This document shows, piece after piece, positions 42,239 to 50,815 of a stretch of DNA of 64,000 nt. A program made the position numbers and the translations under genes. The stretch lies in the NCBI RefSeq assembly GCF_003994415.1, contig NZ_CP034689.1:3286001-3350000 (forward strand). The letters are read 5' to 3'. The DNA comes from Achromobacter spanius. GTDB lineage: Bacteria; Pseudomonadota; Gammaproteobacteria; Burkholderiales; Burkholderiaceae_B. Each line of letters starts with the position of its first letter. Within the stretch, counting starts at the first letter, position 1. The notes below the pieces were generated by a model. It did no database searches. It saw only the letters and a program-made list of their open reading frames with translations, and had not been told where the DNA came from.

Positions 42239-44821
42239 CTACCCCGTCATCCGGGGAAAGGCGTGTACCAACCCCAGCCCCAACAAACCCTGCGCAACGG
42301 TGTAATGCCACATCATCATGGTGGTGTCGTAGCAGGCGCGCCGGGTATAAGACAGCCTGCCCGCCACCGAGCGCGACACGGTGAATACGCCCATGGTGCC
42401 GGCGATCAGCGCAAAGAAACCCTGCAAGCCGGCGATGGCGTAGACGGCAGCCGTATAAGCCGACGCCTGAGGCCGCAAGCCCTGGGTCCAGTGCCCGTGC
42501 AATTGCACCGCGGACGCCGCCATCAACAGCGCCACGCCAAGCAAGATGCCCACCCGAACACGGCCCTGCTGCCCGTGGCGCAACCAGTTGCCGCAGCAGG
42601 CAATCAGCACACTGGCTCCCAGCAATAGACCGGCCGACAGCACGGCGCCACCGGGCGCGGCAAGGTCGGCCACCCGGGGCCAGACCTCGGGCGACGTCGT
42701 CCACAAAAACAGATACGCGAAACACAGCGAACCAAAGATGCTGGTGCAGACGATCACCAACAGCACCATGGCCCAGCCGTAATGGGACGCCATGCCCGAA
42801 CACGCCATGGGCAGGCGCAGCCCCGCCCCGATGTCAACGGGCGAATGGTCGGGGCCGGTGTCGGCGTCCCACAGCCATCGCCATATCGACACTACCGCCA
42901 GCACCCCGCAGGCGCCCGCCAGCGCATGCATCTTGAAGGTCAGCAACAGGAAAAAGCCCGCCGTGCCCAAGGCCGCCAACAGCGGCGCCCAGCCCGGACC
43001 GGGCAGCGGCAACACATAGTCAGGCTGCGCTTGCGTGGCGCTGGTCACCAGCGTAGAACGCTGGCCCGCCGGGGCGTTGGGCAGGAAGTAGCGGCCCGCG
43101 GCTACGTCGCGCGCCAGCCCGGGTTGGTCCCACAAGGGTTCCCGTGAACTTACCCAGGGAATGCTGCGCAGGCCGTAGCGGCCATTGGGCAGCCATTCCA
43201 GCGTGCCCGCGTTCCACACGTTGCCAACGCCCTGGCCGCTGCCGGGCCGGAAGTTGCGCGCCAGGTCCCACAAAAACACCAGCACGCCGGCCGCGATCAG
43301 GTAGGAACCCACGGTGGACACCATGTTCAACAGTCCCCAGCCCTGGCTTTCGGCATAGGTGTAGACGCGCCGGGGCATGCCGGCCAGGCCGGTGAAATGC
43401 ATGGGAAAGAACGCCACGTTGAAGCCCACGAACATCAGCCAGAACGCCCAGCGCCCCAGCCGTTCGGACAAGGCGCGCCTGCTGATCAGCGGCGCCCAGT
43501 AATAGAACGCCGCGAACAGCGGGAACACCATGCCGCCGAACAGCACGTAATGCAGGTGCGCCACCACGAAATAGGTGTCGTGCGCCTGTAAGTCGAACGG
43601 AATGACGGCCACCATCACGCCGGTCAGCCCGCCCAGCACAAAGATGAAGAAGAAGCCAAGAATGAACAGCATGGGCGATTTCAGCGGACGCAGGCGCACT
43701 GCCGCCGCAATGGTGGCGATCCACGCGAACACCTGGATGGCGGTGGGCACCGACACCGCCATGCTGGCCGCCGACGCAAAGCTCAAGGACAAGGACGGAA
43801 TGCCGGTGGCGAACATGTGATGCACCCACAGGCCAAAGCTCAGGAACGCGGTGCCCACCACGGCCATCACCACCAGGCGGTAACCCACCAGCGGCACGCC
43901 CGTCATGGCGGGAATCATCATGGACACCATGCCGGCGGCCGGCAGGAAGATGATGTAGACCTCGGGGTGGCCAAAGAACCAGAACAGGTGCTGCCATAGC
44001 AAGGGGTCGCCACCGCGTTGGGTGATGAAGAACGGCATGTTGAAGGCGCGTTCCAGCTCCAGCAAGGCGGTGGCGACGATGACGGCGGGAAAGGCAATGA
44101 TGACCATGCCGCAGAACACCAGCATGACCCAGGCGAATATCGGCATCTTGTCCAACGTCATGCCGGGCGCGCGGGTGCGCAGGATGCCCACGGCAAGCTC
44201 GATGGCGCCCGCGATGGCGGAAATTTCGATGAAACCGATGCCCAGCAGCCACAGGTCGGCATTCATGGCGGGCGAAAACTGCGTACTGGTCAGCGGCGGA
44301 TACATGAACCAGCCGCCGTCGGGCGCGAGCCCCACGAAGATGCTGCAGAAGAACACCAGCCCGCCCACCGCGTACGCCCAATAGGCATAGGCCGACAGCC
44401 GGGGAAACGGCAGGTCGCGCGCGCCAAGCATGTTGGGCAGCAGCAGCACAGCCACGGCTTCCACTGCCGGCACGGCAAACAGAAACATCATCACCGTGCC
44501 GTGCATGGTGAACAACTGGTTGTAAAGCGCGTGGCCGATCAAGTAGCTGTCGGGCGCGGCCAACTGCGTGCGCATCAGCAGCGCCAGGACGCCCGCCAGA
44601 AGAAAAAGCAGAAAGGCCGTGCCGATGTACAGCAGTCCGATGGAGGTGTTGTTGACCACCGTCAGCGCGCGCCAGCCGGTCGGCGCCTTCCACACGCGTT
44701 GTAGTTCGTCGAATTCGCTGTCGGGACGCGGCGCCGGGTTGGGCAGCTTGGGCGACAGCAGCACGCCCTGCTCGGGCGCGGGTGGCATGGCGGTGCCGGG
44801 GGACGTGACGTCGTCGCTCAC
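42239..44821 (-). CDS. Cytochrome c oxidase subunit I-III fusion
   Basis: The product is 860 residues. Residues about 30-560 are subunit I, with the heme and copper region seen in FFGHPEVYIIFLPAAGMV and LWVHHMFATGIPSLS; residues about 640-860 are subunit III. Fused I+III subunits occur in several caa3-type oxidases. It reduces oxygen to water at the inner membrane and pumps protons. The start overlaps the end of the subunit II gene by 4 bases. Its active-site His residues appear intact, in contrast to the broken subunit II frame. Confidence 0.95.
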   Translation of the reverse strand: MSDDVTSPGTAMPPAPEQGVLLSPKLPNPAPRPDSEFDELQRVWKAPTGWRALTVVNNTSIGLLYIGTAFLLFLLAGVLALLMRTQLAAPDSYLIGHALYNQLFTMHGTVMMFLFAVPAVEAVAVLLLPNMLGARDLPFPRLSAYAYWAYAVGGLVFFCSIFVGLAPDGGWFMYPPLTSTQFSPAMNADLWLLGIGFIEISAIAGAIELAVGILRTRAPGMTLDKMPIFAWVMLVFCGMVIIAFPAVIVATALLELERAFNMPFFITQRGGDPLLWQHLFWFFGHPEVYIIFLPAAGMVSMMIPAMTGVPLVGYRLVVMAVVGTAFLSFGLWVHHMFATGIPSLSLSFASAASMAVSVPTAIQVFAWIATIAAAVRLRPLKSPMLFILGFFFIFVLGGLTGVMVAVIPFDLQAHDTYFVVAHLHYVLFGGMVFPLFAAFYYWAPLISRRALSERLGRWAFWLMFVGFNVAFFPMHFTGLAGMPRRVYTYAESQGWGLLNMVSTVGSYLIAAGVLVFLWDLARNFRPGSGQGVGNVWNAGTLEWLPNGRYGLRSIPWVSSREPLWDQPGLARDVAAGRYFLPNAPAGQRSTLVTSATQAQPDYVLPLPGPGWAPLLAALGTAGFFLLLTFKMHALAGACGVLAVVSIWRWLWDADTGPDHSPVDIGAGLRLPMACSGMASHYGWAMVLLVIVCTSIFGSLCFAYLFLWTTSPEVWPRVADLAAPGGAVLSAGLLLGASVLIACCGNWLRHGQQGRVRVGILLGVALLMAASAVQLHGHWTQGLRPQASAYTAAVYAIAGLQGFFALIAGTMGVFTVSRSVAGRLSYTRRACYDTTMMMWHYTVAQGLLGLGLVHAFPRMTG

Positions 44822-45827
44822 TTCAGGCTTTCCAGGTAGTGGGCCACGGCGCGCAGATCCTCGCCCGGCAGTTGATCAAAGGACGGCATGGGGTTGCCGG
44901 GCTTGATGTGCTGGCTGCCGGCGATCCAGCCCGCCAGCGCGCCGACATTGTTGGGCAGCACGCCCGCCGCCAGGGACAAGCGGCTGCCTACGTGCGTCAG
45001 GTCCGGCCCCTGCGTGCCGGCCGCCGACGTGCCGCGCACCGTGTGGCACTGGGCGCAAGCCTGCTGGAACAGACGCGCCCCCTGGCGCAGCGTGGGTTCG
45101 GCGACGGACAACGCGGGCGCGGCCGGCTGCGCTTGCGCGCTCAGCCAGGCCTGGAATGCGTCAGGCGCCATGGCCTGCACATCGAACTTCATATTGGCGT
45201 GTTGTGCGCCGCAGTATTCCGCGCATTGACCGGTGTACCTGCCCGCCCCAGCGCGCGCACGCGCAGGCGGTTGACGTGGCCGGGAATCATGTCCAGCTTG
45301 CCGCCCAGTTCGGGTATCCAGAAACTGTGGATGACGTTGTCAGACTTCAGCACGAATTCCACCCATTCCCCGGCCGGTATGCGGATGTCGTTGGCGGTTT
45401 CGAACACGGGCTTGCCCGCTGCATCCAGATAGCGCACCCGCCACCACCAGAGCTCGCCGGTGACCTCGATGCGGGTAGCCGCCGTCGCCCCCGCGCGCGC
45501 CATGGACGACGCCGTGCTCAACACGTACACCAGCAACGCGGTCAGGGCCGCCACGGGAAAGGCGATGCCCGCGCCCACGATCAGCGACGGACGCGACAAG
45601 CGCCGTCGCAACGACACGGGGCCGAACAGGGCCACGGCGATCAACGCGGCCACGGCCAGGAATATCACCGTAGCGCCAATGAACAGCACGCTGCTGATGT
45701 CGGCCACACCGCTCGCGCCCTCGCCTGCTGGCGGGGCGGGCAGGATGGCAGGCGCACGTTCGGCCGAAGCCGGCAGCACGGCGGCAAGCGCGTAGGAAGG
45801 AGTGGCGGCCATGTCGGCCGTCAGCAT
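44818..45827 (-). pseudogene. Cytochrome c oxidase subunit II with fused cytochrome c, one-base frameshift
   Basis: Two frames together make one caa3-type subunit II. The 5' frame (to 45189) has two membrane helices and the start of the CuA domain (HSFWIPELGGKLDMIPGHVN). The 3' frame holds the CuA ligands YTGQCAEYCGAQHANM, then a cytochrome c domain with CAQCH. They are joined if one G is added to the G4 run read from C45246-45249. The start is uncertain; I give ATG 45827, but the frame is open upstream with a lipoprotein-like hydrophobic stretch (FPAICFLLFVLCSC). If the indel is a sequencing artefact, the oxidase is intact. Confidence 0.85.
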
Positions 45828-45984
45828 GTGGCGTGCCTGAGAGACGGTGCCCGGAGCGCTGGGCGGCCAGGCATGACAGGAACATAGAACAAAGAGCAAA
45901 AAGCAGATCGCTGGGAACCTGGAACAGGAATTAAAGACCAGGGAACAAGACTTGCTGAGCCGCCCGGTCTGGAGGTGAAACCCC

Positions 45985-46407
45985 GTGCGTACCGCTGCCC
46001 GACCCGTTTTCATGCTGTTTGGCGCCGCCACGCTGTCATTGCTGGCCGCGTGTGGCGACGAGCGGCCGGCGCTTGCGCCGAACCTGACGGCCGCCGCCCT
46101 GCCCGAGCGGGCCGACGCTGTCCGAGGCAGGCAGTGGATTTCGGAATATGGCTGCCTGGCCTGCCACGCCGTGCCCTCGGTACGGGGGCCGGCTTCGTCG
46201 GTTGGGCCGCCCCTGGGCAATGTGGGGCGGCAAGCCTATCTGACTGGCCTGCTGCCCAACACCCCCCAAAACCTGGTCCGCTGGCTGATGGACCCGCCCG
46301 CCATCAATCCGCGCACCGCCATGCCCAACGTGGGCTTGAGCCAAGCCGAGGCCGAGGACATCGCCGCTTTTCTGTTGTCCCTGCCCGAGTCGCCGGAGCC
46401 ATCATGA
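45985..46407 (+). CDS. Lipoprotein c-type cytochrome
   Basis: The product is 140 residues from a GTG start, with a signal peptide and lipobox (LSLLAACGDE, Cys23) and one heme site, CLACH near residue 59. Conserved PNTPQNLVRWLMDP and TAMPNVGLSQAEAEDIAAFL match a class I cytochrome with Met ligand. It is divergent from the oxidase genes and overlaps the next cytochrome gene by 4 bases. It probably feeds electrons to the oxidase. Confidence 0.9.
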   Translation: MRTAARPVFMLFGAATLSLLAACGDERPALAPNLTAAALPERADAVRGRQWISEYGCLACHAVPSVRGPASSVGPPLGNVGRQAYLTGLLPNTPQNLVRWLMDPPAINPRTAMPNVGLSQAEAEDIAAFLLSLPESPEPS

Positions 46408-47276
46408 GACGTTGGAATCGTATCGCCGCGTGGTTGCTTGCCGCCCTGGCCGCATCCGGCGCGGCGCTGGGCACGGCGGTCATTTATTTCGGGTGGTACG
46501 ACGTCAGCGCTACCGGCCCGCATACCGTGCCGGTTCATGTGTTGCTGGACGTGGCGCTGACACGGTCGGTCAAGGTGCGCTCGGCCGACATCGACGTGCC
46601 AGATCTGGACGACGCTGCGCGCATTCAGCGCGGCAACGCCTTGTACCGCGCCCATTGCGTGCAATGCCATGGCGCGCCTGGCCTGGCGCCGGAACCCTAC
46701 GCGCTGGGCTTGAACCCCGCGCCCGCAGCGCTGGTGGGCACGGCCCGAGAGCGCCCCGCGGCCGAGATATTCTGGATTACCCGGCACGGCATCAAAATGA
46801 CAGGCATGCCCGCCTGGCAGTACCGGCTGACGGACGCGCAGATCTGGGACGTGGTGGCTTTCATGCGGGTGCTACCCACGCTGTCCCCCGAGCAATATCG
46901 CGAGGGGGCAACCGACGCGCCGCGCGCGGCTCCATCCGAGGCTCAGTCAGAAGGGCCTTCCGAGGCTCCCTCCGAAGCCATGCGCTTGGGCGACGCCATG
47001 GCCGGGCGGGACGCGCTGCAGCAGTACCTGTGCGTGACCTGTCACGCCATTCCCGGCGTGCCCGGCGCGCGCCACCACGTCGGCCCGTCGCTGGCCGGCA
47101 TGGCGGATCGTTCCCGCATCGCGGGCGTAGTGCCCAACACGCCCGACAACATGCAGAAATGGCTGCTGGACCCGAGGCAGATCAAGCCGGGCTCGGCCAT
47201 GCCCAACTTGGGGCTGCGCGAACAAGACGCGCGCGACATCGCCGCCTTCTTGCAGACGCTTTCGAACCTTGACTAG
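46404..47276 (+). CDS. Membrane-anchored diheme cytochrome c
   Basis: The product is 290 residues with an N-terminal membrane anchor (IAAWLLAALAASGAALGTAVIYF) and two heme sites, CVQCH near residue 86 and CVTCH near 212. Between the two domains is a Ser/Glu/Pro repeat stretch (APSEAQSEGPSEAPSEA) that looks like a flexible linker. The second domain is like the preceding single-heme protein (PNTPDNMQKWLLDP, AMPNLGLREQDARDIAAFLQ), so the pair may have arisen by domain duplication. The start overlaps the upstream stop as ATGA. Confidence 0.9.
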   Translation: MRRWNRIAAWLLAALAASGAALGTAVIYFGWYDVSATGPHTVPVHVLLDVALTRSVKVRSADIDVPDLDDAARIQRGNALYRAHCVQCHGAPGLAPEPYALGLNPAPAALVGTARERPAAEIFWITRHGIKMTGMPAWQYRLTDAQIWDVVAFMRVLPTLSPEQYREGATDAPRAAPSEAQSEGPSEAPSEAMRLGDAMAGRDALQQYLCVTCHAIPGVPGARHHVGPSLAGMADRSRIAGVVPNTPDNMQKWLLDPRQIKPGSAMPNLGLREQDARDIAAFLQTLSNLD

Positions 47277-47300
47277 GCCACATCCGTCGCCAGTGAGCTA

Positions 47301-47328
47301 GCCCAGGCCAGCACCGCCGGGCCTGGGC
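47301..47328. terminator. Convergent-gene hairpin
   Basis: GCCCAGGC (47301-47308) and GCCTGGGC (47321-47328) form a perfect 8-bp stem with a 12-base loop, in the gap between the converging diheme cytochrome and apaH genes. No U-run follows on either strand, so it is only a possible terminator. Confidence 0.4.
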
Positions 47329-47350
47329 ATGCATGGGCCAGTGCCACGGA

Positions 47351-48220
47351 TCAGGCATGCGCCAACGCGTTGGCAGCGCTGGCAGGCAGCGCGTCCAGCC
47401 CCACTTGCAGCAGCTTGCGGTCGCGCAACCGCAAGGCCGTCAGCACGCCGCCCGTGACGCAGCCGGTGTCCAGACAGGCCACATCCCGGCGCACCAACAA
47501 TCCCAGGGTGGCCCAATGCCCGAACAGGATGGGCGTGTCCGTGCAGCGCCGTTCGGGCACGTCGAACCAGGGCAAGGTGCCTTGCGGCCAGTGGCCGGGC
47601 GTGGCGCGGGCGCCCAGCGCCATGGCGCCATCGCGTGTGCACAGCCGCATGCGGGTAAAGGCGCCCACGATGAAACGCAGCCGCTGCGCGTCATGCAGCT
47701 TGGCGCTCCAGGCGCGCGGCGAACCGCCGTGCAAGGCGTGCATCGTGTCGCGCCAATGTTCGCCGCGCAATGCGTGCTCGGCCTCTTGCGCCAGGGACTT
47801 GGCGGTGGCGGTATCCCATTGGGGGTGGATGCCGGCATGCGTCAGCACATGGCCAGCCTCGATGTGCATCAACGGCTGCCTGCGCAGCCAGTCCAGAAGA
47901 TCGTCCACATCGGGCGAATTGAACAGATCGCCAAGCGTGTCCCGCCTGCCGGGGCGCATGCTGCCCGCCGCGATTGCCAGCGCCCGCAGATCGTGATTGC
48001 CCAGCACCACGGTGGCGCGAGTTCCCAACGCCCTAACGCGGCGCAGCGTCGCGGCGGACGCCGGGCCACGGTTGATCAGGTCCCCGACGAACCACAAACG
48101 GCATTCAGGTTCGTCCGCGATCTCGGGACGCGCCAGCAGCGCGTCCAGGAAATCCGCGCAACCATGCACGTCGCCAATCGCCCAGATTGACGGGGCGCGC
48201 GGTGATGGTGGCTGATCCAT
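47351..48220 (-). CDS. apaH: Diadenosine tetraphosphatase (symmetrical)
   Basis: The product is 289 residues with the phosphoesterase motifs WAIGDVHGCADF, FVGDLINRGPAS and VVLGNHDLRAL in the right order. ApaH splits Ap4A into two ADP and also removes nucleoside-tetraphosphate caps from RNA. It stands alone on the minus strand. Length is slightly above the E. coli enzyme, through small insertions. Confidence 0.94.
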   Translation of the reverse strand: MDQPPSPRAPSIWAIGDVHGCADFLDALLARPEIADEPECRLWFVGDLINRGPASAATLRRVRALGTRATVVLGNHDLRALAIAAGSMRPGRRDTLGDLFNSPDVDDLLDWLRRQPLMHIEAGHVLTHAGIHPQWDTATAKSLAQEAEHALRGEHWRDTMHALHGGSPRAWSAKLHDAQRLRFIVGAFTRMRLCTRDGAMALGARATPGHWPQGTLPWFDVPERRCTDTPILFGHWATLGLLVRRDVACLDTGCVTGGVLTALRLRDRKLLQVGLDALPASAANALAHA

Positions 48221-48317
48221 GTGTGGCCCCTGCTTCGTGTCATATCAGGCGAAATCGCCCTCGCCCGGCATGATGGGGCCGTCCGCGGGCTTGGAGGCGG
48301 CCCCCATGGCGTACCGG

Positions 48318-49163
48318 CTATTCCCGACCGCCGCCAATGGCGGTGTTGCCGGCCTGTGGCGTGCTGGATCCCTTGCCCGCAACCCGGATGCGATTGTCCA
48401 CGTCCTGTACGCCCGCGCAGGCATCGGTGCAGTCTTCGATGCGATGCTTGGTGCGGCGGTCGGGCGCGGTGCCTTCCAGCGTTACCCGGCCGTCGGCCAC
48501 GCTGACCGATACGTCGCTGACGTCCAGGCCGCTGTGCGCCAGGTATTCGCAGACGTTTTCACGCACGCGTTCGTCGGACCGCGTATAGCCCTTGGGGTCC
48601 GTCCGCACCGAGCCCCGGTCGCGCCAGGCGGTGGGCCCGCGGTTGTAGCCGCCGCGTTCCGCGGTTTCAAACGACATGCCAAGTTCGTCGCCCCCTCGTG
48701 GGCGGTCGCCGTAATAGCCGCCTTCTTCGTCGCCGTAGGACGTGGGGCCGGAATAGGACGGGTTGCGCGAACCATAAACTTGTTCGCGCTGATAGGACGG
48801 GTCTTCGTTGCGAAAACCGCCATAGCTGCTTTGGCCGGGGTCGGCGCTGCGGCTGCGCAAGCCGCCCCGGGTTTCGCGCGTGCCGGGGCCGGGGCGATTG
48901 CCTTGCCCTTGGTAGCCGAAGGACGGCGCGGGATCGTGCCACGGCTCCTGGTCGCCCATGTTGCGGGCTTGGCGCCGTTCGGAATCGGCATCGCGATGGG
49001 AGGCATCCCGATACGGGTCGCGGGAGGGATCGCGATAGAAATTGCCGCCGGCGCGACCGCGTTGATGGGCCTGCCGATGCGGGTCGCCCCGCCCGGCGTC
49101 GCCGCCGGGGTCACGTTCAAAGTCGTCGTCGTAGCGGGGCGAGTACCTGGGGTCACGGTTCAT
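48318..49163 (-). CDS. BON-domain protein with long disordered N-terminus
   Basis: From ATG 49163, which has AGGAGACACG upstream, the product is 281 residues. The C-terminal part (ENVCEYLAHSGLDVSDVSVS, then DNRIRVAG) is a single BON domain, usually a phospholipid- or membrane-associated module. Residues 1-185 are low-complexity and rich in Arg, Asp, Gly, Tyr and Ser, with many RD, SYGG and GYYG elements; no signal peptide is seen. Similar proteins are common in Burkholderiales and unassigned. The 162 bp upstream, to the repeat at 49326, hold no gene. Confidence 0.85.
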   Translation of the reverse strand: MNRDPRYSPRYDDDFERDPGGDAGRGDPHRQAHQRGRAGGNFYRDPSRDPYRDASHRDADSERRQARNMGDQEPWHDPAPSFGYQGQGNRPGPGTRETRGGLRSRSADPGQSSYGGFRNEDPSYQREQVYGSRNPSYSGPTSYGDEEGGYYGDRPRGGDELGMSFETAERGGYNRGPTAWRDRGSVRTDPKGYTRSDERVRENVCEYLAHSGLDVSDVSVSVADGRVTLEGTAPDRRTKHRIEDCTDACAGVQDVDNRIRVAGKGSSTPQAGNTAIGGGRE

Positions 49164-49325
49164 TGCGTGTCTCCTGTGTAGAGTGGACCTGCCTTGTACG
49201 CAGCAAGTCGTGTGCCACCGATGCGGGCCGGGCCATGAACGGGATGCATGGGCGCGCGGCGGGCAACGTCCGGCACTTCTTACAACGGCGGTAATAAGTA
49301 GCAGGTCGCCCCGCCAGCCGTGCAT

Positions 49326-49380
49326 CGTAGGATGGGTGAAGCGCGAGATACCCAGAAAAAGAACCCATGCATAGTTCGCG
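49326..49380 (+). repeat. Dispersed repeat, copy 1 (left part, split by IS481)
   Basis: The sequence begins CGTAGGATGGGTGAAGCGCG and continues to TCGCG at 49376-49380. Its remaining part, CGCAACCCATCA, resumes at 50671 after the IS. Removing the IS and one TCGCG rebuilds a unit that matches the inverted copy at 50749-50815 at both ends (CGTAGGATGGG and TCGCGCG-AACCCATCA). Confidence 0.75.
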
Positions 49381-50665
49381 TGTATGGACCGGGGACATGG
49401 GTGACACATGTTCGGGGACATGGGTAACACATAGGTTTTTATCCTATTGGCGTGCTCTGAGGTCGATCTGTTGGACAATTTTGTACAGGAAGACGACATC
49501 GAGCACGCCGTCTTGCGAGGAGGGTCTGACCGCGACCGGCAGACCCGCCATTCCCTCTCCGACGAAGACGACGCGTCCGTTCACAATGATCTGCCCCTTG
49601 GTCCTGACCTTGAGCACTCGATCGCCCGGCTCGTATTCGATCGGGGGCAACGAGGCAGGATAGCGACGAGGGCTAGGTCTATATCTCGACAGGGGCGGCA
49701 TCTGCCCCAATGCCTCATGGGGCCGGACGTGGTTGTACTGTTCACGCCACTGATCCATGGCTTGCTGGCAGTCCAGCAGACTGCTAAACCCCCGGGCCTG
49801 GATCAACTCGCGCTTGAGCGTTCGATGCAGGCGTTCTAACTTGCCTTGGGTTTGCGGGTGGCGAGGACGACTGTGGCTGATACGCACACCCAGCCGCATG
49901 AGCCAAACCTCCAGGCCGGTCAGCCCCAGGCCGCGCACCGATGCCCAGGATGGGCCGTTGTCCGCGGTGATCCGTTCGGGCAATCCGTAACGGCGAAATA
50001 CGGCCTTCAGGTGCTGCTGCACGGTTTTGCTGCGCTCATCGCCACAAGCCTGGATGCACAGGGCGTAGCGTGAGTGATCGTCCAATAGCGTCAGCGGATG
50101 GCACCGTCCCTGACGCGCGTCGGTCAGGGCAAAGTGCCCCTTGAAGTCCATCTGCCACAACAGGTTTGGCGCCTCATGCTCAAAGCGCTGGTTCGCCAGC
50201 CCGACGTTCGAGTCCTCGCCTTGGACCCGATAGCCATGTCGTCGCAAAATTGCCGAGATGGTGCTGGGCGCGGGCGCCGTAGTCGGCCCAAGCAGCGCCC
50301 GCAACTTGCGAGGCCCCCAGTACGGGTAACGCTTGTGCAGGTCGATCACCTGCGCTTCGATTTGCTCACACGTGCGCCCAGGACTATTGCCAGGCCTGCG
50401 AGACAGATCTTGCAACCCAGCCTGGCCGTTCCGCTCGTAGCGGCCCAACCACTTGTAGGCGGTCTTGGCGCTGATATCAAAACGCCGGCAAAGCTCCCGC
50501 ACATTGCTGCCCGGTTGCAGGGCAAGCTGAACGAACTCCATTCGGCAGGACATAAGGCTTGACTCCTTCCACGGCATCGCTCGCTCCTAAAAACGACCAT
50601 ACCGTGATGCTAGAAGTGTTACCTATGTCCCCGAACACCCGTTACCCATGTCCCCGGGCCATACA
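49381..50665 (-). mobile_element. IS481-family insertion sequence, 1285 bp, complete
   Basis: The element has imperfect terminal inverted repeats of about 50 bp, beginning TGTATGG and ending CCATACA. Each end holds two tandem versions of GGGGACATGGGTRAC about 28 bp apart. A direct repeat TCGCG flanks it (49376-49380 and 50666-50670), a 5-bp target duplication. One intact transposase gene lies inside. Everything needed for activity seems present. Confidence 0.9.
49444..50577 (-). CDS. IS481-family DDE transposase
   Basis: The product is 377 residues. An N-terminal helix-turn-helix (SNVRELCRRFDISAKTAYKW) is followed by an rve catalytic core; plausible DDE residues are the Asp of LLWQMDFKGHFAL, the Asp of ITADNGPSW and the Glu of QGKLERLHRTLKRE. 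A C-terminal domain of about 80 residues completes it. The gene fills the IS and has no frameshift. Confidence 0.93.
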   Translation of the reverse strand: MPWKESSLMSCRMEFVQLALQPGSNVRELCRRFDISAKTAYKWLGRYERNGQAGLQDLSRRPGNSPGRTCEQIEAQVIDLHKRYPYWGPRKLRALLGPTTAPAPSTISAILRRHGYRVQGEDSNVGLANQRFEHEAPNLLWQMDFKGHFALTDARQGRCHPLTLLDDHSRYALCIQACGDERSKTVQQHLKAVFRRYGLPERITADNGPSWASVRGLGLTGLEVWLMRLGVRISHSRPRHPQTQGKLERLHRTLKRELIQARGFSSLLDCQQAMDQWREQYNHVRPHEALGQMPPLSRYRPSPRRYPASLPPIEYEPGDRVLKVRTKGQIIVNGRVVFVGEGMAGLPVAVRPSSQDGVLDVVFLYKIVQQIDLRARQ

Positions 50666-50670
50666 TCGCG

Positions 50671-50683
50671 CGCAACCCATCAA
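50671..50683 (+). repeat. Dispersed repeat, copy 1 (right part)
   Basis: CGCAACCCATCAA after the right TCGCG target duplication is the end of the repeat unit interrupted by the IS481 element. It corresponds to CGTAACCCATCA in the second copy. From here to 50748 no gene or further structure was seen. Confidence 0.6.
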
Positions 50684-50748
50684 GCAGCCGCGAATGCCAC
50701 GCAAACTCAGTCACTACGCCAAGGGACCACGTCCTTTTCCATGGGGGC

Positions 50749-50815
50749 TGATGGGTTACGCGCGATACCCACCTTTTCCTGGCCACGGCCATCCTCGCGC
50801 TGCGCCCATCCTACG
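50749..50815 (-). repeat. Dispersed repeat, copy 2 (inverted, uninterrupted)
   Basis: On the minus strand this reads CGTAGGATGGGCGCAGCGCG at one end and TATCGCGCGTAACCCATCA at the other, about 67 bp in all. It matches the interrupted copy 1 at both ends but differs in the middle. Its first bases supply the TAG stop codon of the pdeM gene. Confidence 0.7.

Noticed and set aside
43020..44693. Minus-strand frame of 557 codons inside the oxidase subunit I-III gene
   Set aside because: It is the wrong frame of the same strand; the subunit I motifs lie in the other frame.
49409..50637. Inner inverted repeats TGTTCGGGG as the true ends of the IS481 element
   Set aside because: No direct repeat flanks them, while the outer ends at 49381 and 50665 are flanked by TCGCG and removing that unit rebuilds the interrupted repeat.
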